Source: Hyphomicrobiales bacterium
GTDB lineage: Bacteria; Pseudomonadota; Alphaproteobacteria; Micropepsales; Micropepsaceae
Assembly (NCBI GenBank): GCA_017849395.1
Contig: JAFIHO010000330.1
Span: 1 to 5,181, forward strand
Length of the DNA stretch: 5,181 nucleotides
Direction of reading: 5' to 3'
This document shows positions 4,566 through 5,181 of this stretch, piece by piece. Made by a program: the position numbers and the translations under genes. The notes under the pieces are model-generated. The model saw only the letters and a list, made by a program, of their open reading frames with translations, searched no databases and was not told the origin of the DNA. The number at the start of each line of letters is the position of its first letter. The stretch's first letter is position 1.

Positions 4566-5181
4566 TCACCCCGCCTTGGGCACGTTATAGCGCGAGGCGG
4601 CATGTTTCCAGGACAGGTTGGGGAACAGCTTCCTGCGAGCGGCCTCGTAGTCCGCAAGATCCTGCGCGTCGGGCAGGGACGGGATTGTCACCATTTCACC
4701 CTGGTCCAGTCCCGCCAGCGCGGCGTCCACCAGTTCTTCCGTTTCCATCGCAAGGTCGGGATTGAGGGTGGATGGATCGCGGCCGGACCTTTCCCAGATT
4801 TCCGTCTTGGTGATGCCCGGCAGAACGACCTGGATGGTGACGCCTTTTTCCGATAATTCGTTTTTCAACGCGCGGGGCAGCGCCAGCATGAAGCCCTTGG
4901 AACCGCTATATACGGCGTTTAAGCGTGCCGGCGCGAGCGCCACCGCCGACGCCATGTTCACGATGTTGCCGCGCCCGCGCGCGCTGAAGGCGCGGCCCGC
5001 CGCCAGCGCCAGCCGCGTGGCGGCGGTGACATTGACAGCGACAAGTTTTTGGATGGCATCGACCGGGGTTTCCAGTTGCGGACTCATGACGGCTATACCC
5101 GCATTGTTGACGAACATGTCGAGCGCGGGATCGCTTTCCAGCTTGTGTTCGACGCGCGCGACATCGTCCGAAAGCGACAGG
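4566..5181 (-). CDS. Classical short-chain dehydrogenase/reductase, C-terminal part (runs off right edge)
   Basis: An NAD(P)(H)-dependent oxidoreductase of the classical SDR family. 204 residues are visible, reading in frame from 5180; the N-terminal Rossmann glycine motif (TGxxxGxG) lies outside the window. Visible landmarks, in order: the D-rich strand before NNAG (visible residues 25-28), the VNV asparagine (about 50), the catalytic Ser in NMASAV (about 78), YSGSK with catalytic Tyr 91 and Lys 95 spaced 13 residues after the Ser, and LPGITKTEIW (about 120-129), which contacts the cofactor. The full catalytic tetrad N-S-Y-K is intact, so the enzyme should be active. The tail ends in SLPDAQDLADYEAARRKLFPNLSWKHAA-type sequence (in DNA near 4590-4690), seen in uncharacterised proteobacterial SDRs. 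The substrate cannot be predicted. The ATG at 5117 is internal (MFVNNAG) and not the true start. Confidence 0.92.
   Translation of the reverse strand, partial: LSLSDDVARVEHKLESDPALDMFVNNAGIAVMSPQLETPVDAIQKLVAVNVTAATRLALAAGRAFSARGRGNIVNMASAVALAPARLNAVYSGSKGFMLALPRALKNELSEKGVTIQVVLPGITKTEIWERSGRDPSTLNPDLAMETEELVDAALAGLDQGEMVTIPSLPDAQDLADYEAARRKLFPNLSWKHAASRYNVPKAG

Overview
The window is GC-rich, tightly packed chromosomal DNA of an alphaproteobacterium. A sphingomonad (Sphingomonas/Sphingobium type) is my best guess. This rests on the style of the ECF sigma/anti-sigma pair, the family I pyrophosphatase that begins MRIDQIPVGKN, an EcfG-like promoter, and the codon usage. It is an inference; there is no rRNA or other marker here. 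I see no mobile element, CRISPR array, tRNA or rRNA.

Layout. (1) 1-730, minus: an ECF sigma factor whose stop overlaps the start of an anti-sigma factor (ATGA overlap); the anti-sigma gene runs off the left edge. An ECF-type promoter with a dyad in its spacer lies upstream (875-900). (2) 1041-1235, plus: a divergent 64-residue tail-anchored-like membrane protein of unknown function, with its own ribosome binding site and a rho-independent terminator at 1341-1372. (3) 1403-2368, minus: an exported diheme cytochrome c with a GTG start. (4) 2622-3164, plus: inorganic pyrophosphatase (ppa). The divergent region between genes 3 and 4 is rich in dyads and holds a perfect EcfG-type general-stress promoter pointing at ppa. 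(5) 3177-3788, minus: an exported PAP2-family protein, convergent with ppa, whose second catalytic motif lacks the usual histidine. (6) 3939-4478, minus: a four-helix cytochrome b561. (7) 4566-5181, minus: the C-terminal 204 residues of a classical short-chain dehydrogenase, cut by the right edge.

These genes do not form one pathway. They are mostly single-gene units: a stress-signalling module (sigma/anti-sigma), electron-transfer proteins (diheme c, b561), core phosphate metabolism (ppa) and envelope phosphatase-like functions. The most unusual signals are regulatory. A 15-bp near-identical element lies upstream of both the b561 and PAP2 genes, with a third, inverted copy of its core. The EcfG-like promoter is interlocked with a 9-bp inverted repeat between the cytochrome c and ppa genes. 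The PAP2 protein has a non-canonical active site. I found no convincing evidence for a wholly new multi-gene system.
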